Shown in pieces: positions 1-6,088 of a stretch of DNA of 6,097 bases. Below the pieces are notes generated by a model. It saw only the letters and a program-made list of their open reading frames with translations, ran no database searches and was not told where the DNA came from. This stretch comes from an uncultured Campylobacter sp. (GTDB lineage Bacteria > Campylobacterota > Campylobacteria > Campylobacterales > Campylobacteraceae): assembly GCA_949294425.1 (NCBI GenBank), contig CASFHJ010000230.1, forward strand, positions 1 through 6,097, in the 5' to 3' direction. Position numbers and translations under genes: made by a program. How positions within the stretch are numbered: the first letter of the stretch is position 1; each line of letters starts with the position of its first letter.

Positions 1-949
1 TATGCATTCTTTGTTTTTTGCCTACAAATTTTTCTATAGCTTCTTGGTAAGCTTCTTTACTTATGATCTTGTTCTTATCCTCTTTTTGCATAAGAGTAAA
101 GGCTTCATAAAGAATTTTGGCTTTGTTTGTTTCAAAGGGCCAAAACTTGACATTTTTTAGTATATAGTCTATGTTGTGTTTGTTTTTAAGTACAGTGTGT
201 AGCATTTGGGTGCGGATTTGATTTGTCAGTTTTGCTTGTATTTTTTGTGTTGTTTTATTGGATGAAAGTCTATCCCCTTCAACTCTGTATTTTAAAAGAA
301 CTTCATCAAGATTAACAATCTTTCCACCCTTTAAGATTATTTGAGACCAAAGGTGATAATCTTCTGCACTTGCACAATCTGTACAATAAATCAAATTATG
401 CTTTTGCAGAAAATCTTTTCTTATTAATGTTGAGGGGTTACATATTGGATTAGCTATGGAAATGAGTATTTGTAACAAATATTTACTACAAGATAGAGTA
501 AAATCTCTACCCTTCTCTGGAAAAGTTTCTATCCTACTTCCAACAACAGCTACATCAGGATTTTCCTCCATATACCTAACTTGTTTTTCAAATCTTTGCG
601 GCAAGGATATGTCGTCATCATCCATTATAGCTATATATTTGCCTTTGGTGAGTTTATTAAGCTTGTTTCGATTGTAAGCTATACCTTTATTTACTTTATT
701 TCTTAAAGCTATAATTCTTTTATCCTGCTTGGCGTATTTTTTAACTATTTTATAAGTGTTATCAGTAGAACAATCATCAATTATGATAAATTCAAAATTT
801 GTATAAGTTTGATTTAAGATAGATTCTATAGCCTGTGCTACATAAGCTTGTCTATTATAGCAAGACATAACAACAGAAATGAGTGGAGTATCATTTTTAT
901 CATTTGCTTTAGTATTTATTAACTCATTTATATTTTTTTCATCTTTCAT
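1..949 (-). CDS. Family 2 glycosyltransferase, 3' end cut by window edge
   Basis: Likely transfers a sugar from a nucleotide-sugar donor to a surface glycan (LOS, capsule or similar) at the cytoplasmic face; donor and acceptor cannot be read from sequence. The frame is open from an ATG at 949 to the window edge (316 codons, no stop), so the protein is C-terminally incomplete. A charged leader of about 20 residues precedes the GT-A fold. The fold shows LISVVMSCYNR (23-33), the nucleotide-binding IIIDDCSTDNT (55-65), the metal-binding run MDDDD (109-113, the DXD motif), NP and NPST (167-174), and SAEDYHLW (194-201) with the likely catalytic-base ED pair (196-197). This is the usual arrangement of small bacterial GT2 enzymes. 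GAAAGG on the minus strand (966-961) lies 11 nt before the ATG, a slightly long Shine-Dalgarno spacing. No membrane segment is seen. It sits downstream of rpoN, separated by 448 bp of non-coding DNA, so it is probably transcribed separately. The family call is firm and the substrate is unknown. Confidence 0.9.
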   Translation of the reverse strand, partial: MKDEKNINELINTKANDKNDTPLISVVMSCYNRQAYVAQAIESILNQTYTNFEFIIIDDCSTDNTYKIVKKYAKQDKRIIALRNKVNKGIAYNRNKLNKLTKGKYIAIMDDDDISLPQRFEKQVRYMEENPDVAVVGSRIETFPEKGRDFTLSCSKYLLQILISIANPICNPSTLIRKDFLQKHNLIYCTDCASAEDYHLWSQIILKGGKIVNLDEVLLKYRVEGDRLSSNKTTQKIQAKLTNQIRTQMLHTVLKNKHNIDYILKNVKFWPFETNKAKILYEAFTLMQKEDKNKIISKEAYQEAIEKFVGKKQRMH

Positions 950-1030
950 AGCTTATAAAACCTTTCTTGTGTTTATGTATTTATGCTTTTAATTTTTTGT
1001 TATTTCTTTTTTTTAAATTTGTTTGTTTTT

Positions 1031-1277
1031 TTAACTTTTAAATTCTTCATTTATGCTTCTTTCTTTTCAAGTGGCTACAAGGATTTAAATTCAAACTTTA
1101 ATTTCTCTGTCTTTTTTTAAAACTTTCACCAAAGCCACCATACATACTTCTACACATTGAAAATTCTAGCTTCAAGCCTACTTTTTTAACTTCTTCATTT
1201 TGTATTGAAAATGGCTGTTTTCAAACTTTATATGTGTTTAAGTTTTGTTTAAGAAGGGCTGGGGGATTAAAGAACAG
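1031..1277 (-). pseudogene. Decayed coding remnant of unknown family
   Basis: Read on the minus strand from 1277, one frame gives protein-like sequence starting FFNPPALLKQNLNTYKV, then a TGA (1223-1221). It continues with KQPFSIQNEEVKKVGLK and LEFSMCRSMYGGFGESFKK before a TAA at 1100-1098. An A7 run (1118-1112) lies just after GESF. Removing one A shifts into a frame reading DREIKV, and after further stops ILVAT and KERSINEEFKS, ending at a TAA (1033-1031). Two of the internal TGA stops could derive from TGG (Trp) by one change. The residue composition looks protein-like rather than like translated AT-rich noise, and there is no start codon with a ribosome site. I do not recognise the family. 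It may be the tail of a lost gene that once sat between rpoN and the glycosyltransferase, or part of a repeated Campylobacter intergenic element. Chance is not excluded. Confidence 0.4.
1205..1224. repeat. 7-bp inverted repeat (hairpin)
   Basis: TTGAAAA (1205-1211) and TTTTCAA (1218-1224) are perfect inverted arms around a 6-nt loop. The stem is AT-rich and weak, has no U-tract on either strand, and lies across the first in-frame stop of the decayed coding trace. A terminator role is not supported. It could be a leader structure in a transcript reading towards the glycosyltransferase, or chance in AT-rich DNA. Confidence 0.3.
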
Positions 1278-1299
1278 TTAAGATTTAAAGTTTATATGT

Positions 1300-1305
1300 A
1301 TTATA
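1300..1305 (-). promoter_or_regulatory. Candidate sigma-70 -10 box reading towards the glycosyltransferase
   Basis: The minus strand reads TATAAT (1305-1300), an exact -10 hexamer. Transcription would start near 1293 and give a leader of about 345 nt through the decayed coding trace before the glycosyltransferase ATG at 949. No clear extended G or upstream T-periodic stretch is present, so this is a weak call in AT-rich DNA. Confidence 0.3.
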
Positions 1306-1397
1306 TTATCTGTGCTTTAGTTGAAAATTCTTAGTTAAATGTTTCATATATTTTTGAAGCTCATATCTTACAAAGATTGATTATATAGCTTTAAAGC

Positions 1398-2642
1398 CTA
1401 CAAAAGCTCGTAGAGTTTTTTTCTCTCGCTTGAATTTGCTATTTTTAGTTGCTGTCTATATTTAGCTATGGTGCGTCTTCCTATTTGTATGTTTGAAAAC
1501 TCCTTTTGGGCTAGGCTTAGCAGTTTTTCATCACTAAGTGGCTTTTTTTTGTTTTCATTCTTAATCAAGGCTGAAATATACTCTTTTATAGCCGCATTTG
1601 AAGTTTCTCCATCTTCATCAAGTGCTACAGAAAAGAAATTTTTAAGCGGTATTATGCCCCTTTCGCAAGCTATATATTTATTTGCTATGGCTCTTGATAT
1701 GGTGGAGGCATTTCTTTGTAGATCCTGTGCTAGATCCTGTAATCTCATAGGCTTTATATCCTTTCCTAAGAAAAAATCATACTGATACTCAACTATCATA
1801 AGCCCTATCTTATAAAGGGTGGCCTTTCTCATCTCTAAGGCATCGACTAAATTTTTAGCCTCCTTTATATAAGAGTTTAAAAACTCATGATCCATAGAAT
1901 CAGTTTCTAAAGAAATTTCAGGATAATACTCATCATTTATCCTTACTCTTATCTCATTATCATCTCTATATATGTATATATCAGGCGTGATTTGAGTGCT
2001 ATCGTCAAAGTATTCTATGAAAGGCGGTATGGTGATTTTTTTAATAAAACTAAGTGCCTTTTTATAAAGCGGGGATTTTACATACTCTTTTATATTTTCA
2101 AAATTTCTTACTAGCATTATGCAAAAATCATAAAGCTCATCATCAAGCTCCTCGTTTTCAAGCGCAAATTCAAAAGCCTCCTTATAATCCACAGCCCCCA
2201 CTCCAACAGGCTCTAAAAATTTAAATCTCTGTCTTATCTTTTGCACCTCATCTTCTTTGTAATCTTTTAAAATTTCCTTGTCGTATTCAAAATAGCCCTC
2301 ATTATTTAGGCATTCTATTATCTTATAAGCTATATCTTGGGATCTTTTTGTAGGAAACAAAGGAGGTAAAATTTGCTCGTCTAAAAGCTCGTAAACGCTT
2401 TTTTTACCTATGCTTGTAGCCTCTATGGTATCGCTTATTGAATTCTTATAAAAAGAATCATAGAAATTCTTATTTTTTTTGTCTTGAGTTATTATTTTTT
2501 CTTTGATACTTACAAAAGGATTATCCTGTGTAAATTCCTCTAAATTTTCTTTTAGCTCCTCTATATTTGCCTGAAGTATAGGAAGCCAAGAACGCAGGGT
2601 TTGAGATAGTTTAGTCTTTTGGGATAATTTTTGCTTTAACAT
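1398..2642 (-). CDS. rpoN: RNA polymerase sigma-54 factor RpoN
   Basis: Alternative sigma factor that directs RNA polymerase to -24/-12 promoters and needs an AAA+ activator to open them. In Campylobacter it serves the flagellar rod, hook and minor flagellin genes with the FlgS/FlgR pair (family knowledge). It has 414 residues, normal for epsilonproteobacterial RpoN and shorter than the 477 of E. coli. The N-terminal region I activator contact is LSQTLRSWLPILQANIEEL (about 12-30), with little of the Gln-rich character of enterobacteria. The core-binding region fills the middle. The helix-turn-helix reads MRLQDLAQDLQRNASTISR (299-317), followed by the conserved NKYI and RGIIPLKNFFS. The RpoN box is GRRTIAKYRQ (388-397), close to the canonical ARRTVAKYRE. 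The ATG (2642-2640) directly follows the lptB stop (2645-2643) with no gap. No Shine-Dalgarno is visible before it, so translation is probably coupled to lptB. The lptB-rpoN order is widely conserved in proteobacteria. Confidence 0.97.
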   Translation of the reverse strand: MLKQKLSQKTKLSQTLRSWLPILQANIEELKENLEEFTQDNPFVSIKEKIITQDKKNKNFYDSFYKNSISDTIEATSIGKKSVYELLDEQILPPLFPTKRSQDIAYKIIECLNNEGYFEYDKEILKDYKEDEVQKIRQRFKFLEPVGVGAVDYKEAFEFALENEELDDELYDFCIMLVRNFENIKEYVKSPLYKKALSFIKKITIPPFIEYFDDSTQITPDIYIYRDDNEIRVRINDEYYPEISLETDSMDHEFLNSYIKEAKNLVDALEMRKATLYKIGLMIVEYQYDFFLGKDIKPMRLQDLAQDLQRNASTISRAIANKYIACERGIIPLKNFFSVALDEDGETSNAAIKEYISALIKNENKKKPLSDEKLLSLAQKEFSNIQIGRRTIAKYRQQLKIANSSERKKLYELL

Positions 2643-3380
2643 CTAATCAAGGAGTTTAAACTCCGCTCCTAAGTAGTATTTTTTTACATCTTGATTATGT
2701 GCTATTTCATTAGCACTTCCTTTTGCCAAAACAGACCCAGCTCTTATAACATAGGCTCTATCACATATTGCTAGAGTTTCTCTTACATTATGATCTGTTA
2801 TTAAAACTCCTATACCAAGCCTTTTAAGCTCATTTATAAGACTTTGAATTTCAGATACAGCTATGGGATCAACTCCTGCAAAGGGTTCATCAAGCAGCAA
2901 GAATTTAGGATTACACATCAAAGATCTTGCTATCTCGCATCTTCTTCTTTCTCCACCACTTAAGCTAAGTCCCTTTCTAAGCCTTATAGGCTCTATACTT
3001 AAAAGCTCTAGGGTTTCTTCTATCTTTGCTTGTAAAATATCTTTATCTTTGTAAAAAATTTGTGCTGCTAAAAGTAAATTATCCTCCACAGACAGATCTT
3101 TAAAAACGCTACTTTCTTGAGGTAGATAGCCTATACCTTTTCTAGCTCTTTTGTGCAAAGGATATTTTGTTATATCCGTATCATCTAAAAAAACAGCTCC
3201 TGCACTAGGAGGTATAAGTCCACAAATCATATAAAAAGTAGTAGTTTTACCGGCTCCATTTGGTCCCAAAAGCCCCACTACCTCTCCACTGCTTATTTCA
3301 AGTGAGATTCCGTGTATTATCTTTGTTTTTTTTATGATTTTTTCTAAATTTTTAACCTCAAGCTTACTCATAAAATTCAT
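2643..3380 (-). CDS. lptB: LPS/LOS export ABC transporter ATPase LptB
   Basis: Cytoplasmic ATPase of the LptB2FG complex, which extracts lipopolysaccharide or lipooligosaccharide from the inner membrane and drives it along the Lpt bridge to the outer membrane. It has 245 residues (E. coli LptB 241). Motifs in order: Walker A GPNGAGKTT (39-47), Q-loop LPQE (86-89), signature LSGGERRR (139-146), Walker B LLLDEP (160-165) and switch His196 in ITDHNVRETL, a string typical of LptB rather than general ABC ATPases. The start is ambiguous. The ATG at 3380 overlaps tsaE by 17 nt and has a purine-rich AAGAAAAGAAAG just upstream. The ATG at 3371 (MSKLEV) overlaps by 8 nt and would give 242 residues, nearer family N-termini. 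It lies between tsaE and rpoN in the operon. The membrane partners LptF and LptG are not in the window. Confidence 0.95.
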   Translation of the reverse strand: MNFMSKLEVKNLEKIIKKTKIIHGISLEISSGEVVGLLGPNGAGKTTTFYMICGLIPPSAGAVFLDDTDITKYPLHKRARKGIGYLPQESSVFKDLSVEDNLLLAAQIFYKDKDILQAKIEETLELLSIEPIRLRKGLSLSGGERRRCEIARSLMCNPKFLLLDEPFAGVDPIAVSEIQSLINELKRLGIGVLITDHNVRETLAICDRAYVIRAGSVLAKGSANEIAHNQDVKKYYLGAEFKLLD

Positions 3381-3771
3381 ACTTTCTTTTCTTGTCTAAA
3401 AAGCTTATTTTTATAAAAATGCTATCTAAACCAAAACTCTTAAGTTTTTCTTTTAAATTTTCATCACCCCATTCTACCAAATGTAAACCCTTTTCAAAAA
3501 AATTCTCAAACAAGCCATTTTGCATTAAGGCTTTTAATCCGTGCTGGTATATATCATAGTGATAAATTTTACCAGCCCTTGCTTCATAGCTTTGCATTAT
3601 GCTAAAGGTTGGAGATGATACCTCTTGTTTTACGCCCTTATCCTTAGCTATGGCTTTTACTAAGCTAGTCTTTCCGCTTGCAAGATCTCCACTTAAAAGC
3701 ACTATCATATCATCTTTTATAAGGGTGCAAAGTTTAGCTAACTCATCTTTTGCAAGTATAAATTCTTTCAT
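3364..3771 (-). CDS. tsaE: tRNA t6A biosynthesis ATPase TsaE
   Basis: P-loop ATPase that works with TsaB and TsaD to put the threonylcarbamoyl group on A37 of ANN-decoding tRNAs (t6A), a cytoplasmic and usually essential step. It has 135 residues, at the small end of the family (E. coli 153). Walker A is GDLASGKTS (28-36), where the family usually reads GDLGAGKT, so A31-S32 is a mild variant. The switch-like SSPTFSIMQSY (52-62) follows, then HYDIY (71-75, matching the family HxDxYR) and VEWGD (99-103), a hallmark of TsaE. The ATG (3771-3769) overlaps the S4-gene stop by 4 nt (ATGA), and GGAAAG just upstream is a modest ribosome site. Its 3' end overlaps lptB. TsaB and TsaD are not encoded here. 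Confidence 0.95.
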   Translation of the reverse strand: MKEFILAKDELAKLCTLIKDDMIVLLSGDLASGKTSLVKAIAKDKGVKQEVSSPTFSIMQSYEARAGKIYHYDIYQHGLKALMQNGLFENFFEKGLHLVEWGDENLKEKLKSFGLDSIFIKISFLDKKRKYEFYE

Positions 3772-4013
3772 AAGCTTTCCACGTATTTATCTTGTTCACT
3801 TTTTGCTATATTTTTAACGGAAGGTATGGCTAAAACTTTGTATTTTTTTACTCCGCTATTTAAATTTAAGCTTATAATATCATTTATCTTTACTTCTTTG
3901 CTAGCCTTAACCACAATATCATTTATACTAACAACACCGCTTCTGCACATATCCTCTGAAATGGCTCTTCTTTTGGTTATATTTACTGCATTTAAAAACT
4001 TATCTATTCTCAT
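3768..4013 (-). CDS. S4-domain RNA-binding protein, RqcP/Hsp15-like
   Basis: Small RNA-binding protein of 81 residues. The S4 fold covers about residues 1-60: MRIDKFLNAVNITKRR, then SEDMCRSGVVSIN and VKASKEVKINDIISL. This is the pattern of B. subtilis RqcP (YabO) and E. coli Hsp15. By family knowledge these bind 50S subunits carrying stalled peptidyl-tRNA; RqcP helps RqcH add alanine tails. Whether this copy does so is inference. An upstream ATG at 4052 would add 13 residues (MFQNFIFFVKIIL), but the S4 family normally begins MRxDKxL, and the DNA before 4013 looks like a promoter (TAAAAT at 4026-4021). I therefore choose the ATG at 4013. No Shine-Dalgarno precedes it, which fits a leaderless mRNA. 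It is first in the operon with tsaE, lptB and rpoN, and its TGA overlaps the tsaE ATG. Confidence 0.88.
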   Translation of the reverse strand: MRIDKFLNAVNITKRRAISEDMCRSGVVSINDIVVKASKEVKINDIISLNLNSGVKKYKVLAIPSVKNIAKSEQDKYVESL

Positions 4014-4020
4014 AAGGATA

Positions 4021-4026
4021 ATTTTA
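4021..4026 (-). promoter_or_regulatory. Candidate -10 box for the S4-tsaE-lptB-rpoN operon
   Basis: The minus strand reads TTTTTTGTTAAAATTATCC then TTATG. The TAAAAT hexamer (4026-4021) is preceded by a T6 run and an extended-type G, which fits the T-rich, -35-less sigma-70 promoters of Campylobacter. Only 7 nt separate the hexamer from the ATG at 4013. The expected transcription start is at or next to the A of ATG, giving a leaderless message. This also explains why no ribosome site is seen. Confidence 0.5.
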
Positions 4027-4084
4027 ACAAAAAAGATGAAATTTTGGAACAAAAAATGCTTATTTTCTAGCTTTTTTATTTTAT

Positions 4085-4104
4085 AAATGCTTTTATAAGC
4101 ATTT
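4085..4104. repeat. 20-bp palindrome in the argG promoter region
   Basis: The arms AAATGCTT (4085-4092) and AAGCATTT (4097-4104) are perfect inverted repeats around a TTAT loop. The element ends 5 bp before the candidate argG -10 box, where a repressor or activator would sit. On the plus strand a short T-run follows, so it also looks terminator-like, but no plus-strand gene is seen upstream in the window. It does not clearly match the E. coli ArgR box. A role as operator is inference. Confidence 0.45.
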
Positions 4105-4109
4105 TTAGC

Positions 4110-4115
4110 TACAAT
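4110..4115 (+). promoter_or_regulatory. Candidate argG -10 box
   Basis: TTTTTAGCTACAAT (4102-4115) fits the Campylobacter sigma-70 pattern of a T-run, a G two bases before the hexamer, and a TANAAT box (TACAAT, 4110-4115). The transcription start would be near 4122, leaving a leader of about 30 nt that includes the argG ribosome site AAGGA (4141-4145). Confidence 0.55.
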
Positions 4116-4151
4116 TATGCTTATGCTTTATTTTTTCTTTAAGGATAGACA

Positions 4152-5372
4152 ATGAAAGATTCTGTTAAAAAAGTGGTTTTAGCTTATTCTGGCGGACTTG
4201 ATACAAGCATTATTTTAAAATGGTTGCAAGATGAGTATAAATGTGAGCTTGTAACATTTACCGCTGATATTGGTCAAGGTGATGAGCTAGAAGATGCGAG
4301 AAAAAAGGCTCTTGCATTAGGAGTAAAAGAAGAAAATATATTTATAAAAGACTTAAGAGATGAATTTGTAAGAGATTATGTTTTTCCTATGTTTAGAGCA
4401 AATGCCATATATGAGGGAGAGTATCTATTAGGAACTAGTATAGCCCGTCCTTTGATAGCAAAAACTCAAGCTCAAATCGCCATACAAACAAATGCAGACG
4501 CAGTTAGCCACGGAGCCACTGGCAAAGGTAATGATCAAGTAAGATTTGAGCTTGGCTACCTAGCCTTTAATCCAAATTTAAAAATAATAGCACCTTGGAG
4601 GCAGTGGGATTTAAATAGCCGCGAAAAACTTCTTGCCTATGCACAAAAGCACGGCATAGATATTTCAAAGAAAAAGGGCAAGTCTCCTTACTCTATGGAC
4701 GCAAATTTACTTCATATATCTTATGAGGGTCTTGTCTTAGAAGATCCAGCAAAAGCACCAGAAGAAGATATGTGGAGATGGACTAAGAGCTTAAAAGAGG
4801 CTGCAAGTGAGAGCGAAAAAGTAGAGCTTGAATTTAAAAATGGAGATTTATCTGCTATAAATGGCGAAAAATTAAGCCCTGCAGGACTTTTAACAAGGCT
4901 TAATGAGCTAGGATCTAAACACGGCATAGGACGTCTTGATATAGTCGAAAACCGCTTTGTTGGTATGAAGAGTAGAGGCTGCTATGAAACACCCGGAGGA
5001 AGTATACTTTTAAAGGCTCACCGTGCCATAGAAAGCATAACTCTTGATAAGGAAGCAGCACACTTAAAAGATGAACTCATGCCAAGATATGCGCATCTTA
5101 TCTATAATGGTTTTTGGTTTAGCCCAGAAAGACTTATGCTACAAGCCTTAATAGACGAATCACAAAAACACGTAAATGGCAAGGTTTATCTGGAGTTATA
5201 CAAAGGAAATATCATAGTAAGAGGAAGAGAAAGTGCAAATGATAGCCTTTTTGACGCTGCTTATTCCACCTTTGAAGAAGATGAGGTTTATAATCAAAAA
5301 GATGCAGCAGGTTTTATAAAACTAAATGCCTTACGCCTCATCATAGCCGGAAAAAATGGAAGGAAATTTTAA
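4152..5372 (+). CDS. argG: Argininosuccinate synthase
   Basis: Joins citrulline and aspartate with ATP to make argininosuccinate, the next-to-last step of arginine synthesis, in the cytoplasm. It has 406 residues, typical for the common bacterial form. The N-terminal PP-loop ATP site is AYSGGLDTS (11-19), followed by the nearby TADIGQG (37-43). Substrate-site motifs are [17 protein letters not shown] (88-104) and [15 protein letters not shown] (119-133). The C-terminal synthetase domain carries the conserved GRLDIVENR and ETPGG segments. AAGGA (4141-4145) lies 6 nt before the ATG. It diverges from the S4-gene operon, as I recall for C. jejuni. No clear terminator follows the TAA, so read-through to the genes at 5436 and 5531 is possible. 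ArgH is not in the window. Confidence 0.98.
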   Translation: MKDSVKKVVLAYSGGLDTSIILKWLQDEYKCELVTFTADIGQGDELEDARKKALALGVKEENIFIKDLRDEFVRDYVFPMFRANAIYEGEYLLGTSIARPLIAKTQAQIAIQTNADAVSHGATGKGNDQVRFELGYLAFNPNLKIIAPWRQWDLNSREKLLAYAQKHGIDISKKKGKSPYSMDANLLHISYEGLVLEDPAKAPEEDMWRWTKSLKEAASESEKVELEFKNGDLSAINGEKLSPAGLLTRLNELGSKHGIGRLDIVENRFVGMKSRGCYETPGGSILLKAHRAIESITLDKEAAHLKDELMPRYAHLIYNGFWFSPERLMLQALIDESQKHVNGKVYLELYKGNIIVRGRESANDSLFDAAYSTFEEDEVYNQKDAAGFIKLNALRLIIAGKNGRKF

Positions 5373-5392
5373 ACTTAAAAAAATGATGTAAA

Positions 5393-5421
5393 TATTATTA
5401 TATAGATTAAAAAGATATACT
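5393..5421 (+). promoter_or_regulatory. Possible promoter before the small ORF and epimerase
   Basis: The argG-epimerase gap contains two -10-like hexamers: TATTAT (5393-5398) and TATACT (5416-5421, with a G two bases before). Starting from the second would place the transcript start inside the AAGGAG at 5426 and remove the small ORF's ribosome site while leaving the epimerase site intact. No T-rich upstream stretch supports either one, and read-through from argG is an alternative. Confidence 0.25.
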
Positions 5422-5435
5422 TAAAAAGGAGTTAA

Positions 5436-5534
5436 ATGATATATAAATGCTGTAAAATAAAAGATACAATACACTCAACATATAAAAATTTACTTAAATC
5501 TAGCTTAAATACTATCCAAAGGAGATCAGCATGA
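5436..5534 (+). CDS. Small 32-residue ORF coupled to the epimerase gene
   Basis: An ATG at 5436 is preceded by AAGGAG (5426-5431, 4-nt spacing) and opens 32 codons ending in TGA (5532-5534). This TGA overlaps the ATG of the next gene (5531-5533) as ATGA. The product starts MIYKCCKIKD and ends SLNTIQRRSA. It is basic (about seven Lys/Arg against one Asp), has a Cys-Cys pair at 5-6, and shows no membrane segment or known domain. The epimerase ribosome site AAGGAG lies inside its last codons, an arrangement expected of a coupled leader peptide or small operon member. It could also be a relic of an earlier gene, or chance. The strong ribosome site and exact stop-start overlap favour translation. 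Confidence 0.45.
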   Translation: MIYKCCKIKDTIHSTYKNLLKSSLNTIQRRSA

Positions 5535-6088
5535 GTTTCTCCTTTGATATACAAGAAAGCAAACTCATAAAAGATTTGTGGATTATAAAGGTAGATAAGG
5601 GTGTGGATTTTAGAGGCGATATTTGGACCTCTTTTCATAAGGACTACCTAGAAAAGCTACTTCCTAGTGGCTTGTATTTTAAGCATGATAAATTCAGTAC
5701 TTCAAAAAAAGACGTCTTAAGAGGAATTCACGGCGATGACAAAAGCTATAAGCTTGTTACTTGCGTTTATGGTGAGATTTTACAAGTTGTAGTTGATTGT
5801 AGAAAAGAAAGTAAGAGCTACTTAAAGCACGAAAAATTTATCATCAACGAGGATAATCAAATTTTACTTCTTCTTACTCCAAGAATGGGCAATGCTCATC
5901 TTGTTAAGTCTCACAAAGCCGTTTATCACTATAAATACGCTTATGAAGGTGAATATGCTGATGTAAACGAGCAATTTACCTTTGCTTATAACGATGAAAG
6001 AATAGGTATTGACTGGGAAATACAAAAGCCCTTAATCTCTCAAAGAGATTTATTAGCCACCGAGCAAGATCATACTAAAGGACATTGA
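5531..6088 (+). CDS. RmlC-family nucleotide-sugar 3,5-epimerase (MlghB/DdahB-like)
   Basis: Cupin-fold epimerase acting on a 4-keto-6-deoxy nucleotide sugar, in cytoplasmic precursor synthesis for surface glycans. It has 185 residues, normal for the family. Seen in order: FRGDIWTSFHKDYL (27-40), FKHDKFSTS (50-58), VLRGIHGDD (62-70) with the expected catalytic His67, YKLVTCVYGEILQVVVDCR (73-91), PRMGNAHLV (117-125), Tyr134 and Asp173. His, Tyr and Asp at these places match by eye the catalytic residues of RmlC enzymes. The VLRGIHGD, YKLVTCVYGE and NDERIGIDW strings recall the Campylobacter heptose epimerases MlghB/DdahB, which act on GDP-4-keto-6-deoxy-heptose for capsule, more than rhamnose RmlC, which usually has LRGxHxQ. 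A strong AAAGGAG lies 6 nt before the ATG. The stop overlaps the next ATG (TGATG at 6086-6090), so it belongs to an operon continuing out of the window. The fold is firm and the exact substrate is inferred. Confidence 0.9.
   Translation: MSFSFDIQESKLIKDLWIIKVDKGVDFRGDIWTSFHKDYLEKLLPSGLYFKHDKFSTSKKDVLRGIHGDDKSYKLVTCVYGEILQVVVDCRKESKSYLKHEKFIINEDNQILLLLTPRMGNAHLVKSHKAVYHYKYAYEGEYADVNEQFTFAYNDERIGIDWEIQKPLISQRDLLATEQDHTKGH

Larger units (their letters stand above)
950..1397. other. Gene-free 448-bp region between rpoN and the glycosyltransferase
   Basis: No intact ORF with a credible start was found here. The stretch is very AT-rich and strand-skewed. Between about 961 and 1035 the plus strand is mostly T, including a T8 run (1007-1014) and a T7 run (1026-1032), so an mRNA leader for the glycosyltransferase would be A-rich. 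The octamer TTGAAAAT occurs three times on the plus strand, at 1157, 1205 and 1321. No strong rpoN terminator was found: the palindrome GCTTTAAAGC just after the rpoN stop has no usable loop and no U-tract. The supportable contents (decayed coding trace, candidate promoter, hairpin) are listed separately. Confidence 0.6.

Noticed and set aside
456..677. Plus-strand ORF of 73 codons
   Set aside because: It lies opposite the GT2 coding frame, which carries clear family motifs. No ribosome site or recognisable domain; an antisense shadow.
933..1265. Homopolymer runs (T7 at 933-939, T8 at 1007-1014, G5 at 1261-1265) as phase-variation switches
   Set aside because: Campylobacter contingency tracts are usually G or C runs of seven or more. 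The G5 is too short, and the T/A runs are common in such AT-rich DNA.
1385..1400. GCTTTAAAGC after the rpoN stop as a terminator
   Set aside because: The palindrome has no loop-sized centre and no U-tract follows on the minus strand.
1721..1745. Direct repeat of TAGATCCTGT in rpoN at 12-nt spacing
   Set aside because: It encodes QDLAQDLQ in the helix-turn-helix. Comparison by eye with E. coli RpoN shows no extra residues, so it is ordinary codon reuse, not a duplication.
1468..1785. Plus-strand ORF of 105 codons
   Set aside because: Antisense to the helix-turn-helix end of rpoN; Ser- and Phe-rich composition typical of reverse-strand reading.
3599..4086. Two plus-strand ORFs (3599-3817 and 3826-4086)
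   Set aside because: Both are antisense to tsaE and the S4 gene, whose motifs and ATGA overlap are convincing. The apparent hydrophobic stretches come from A-rich Lys/Asn codons read in reverse.
5432..5638. Minus-strand ORF of 68 codons across the epimerase start
   Set aside because: It overlaps the epimerase N-terminus and the small ORF, has no ribosome site, and reads as a shadow.
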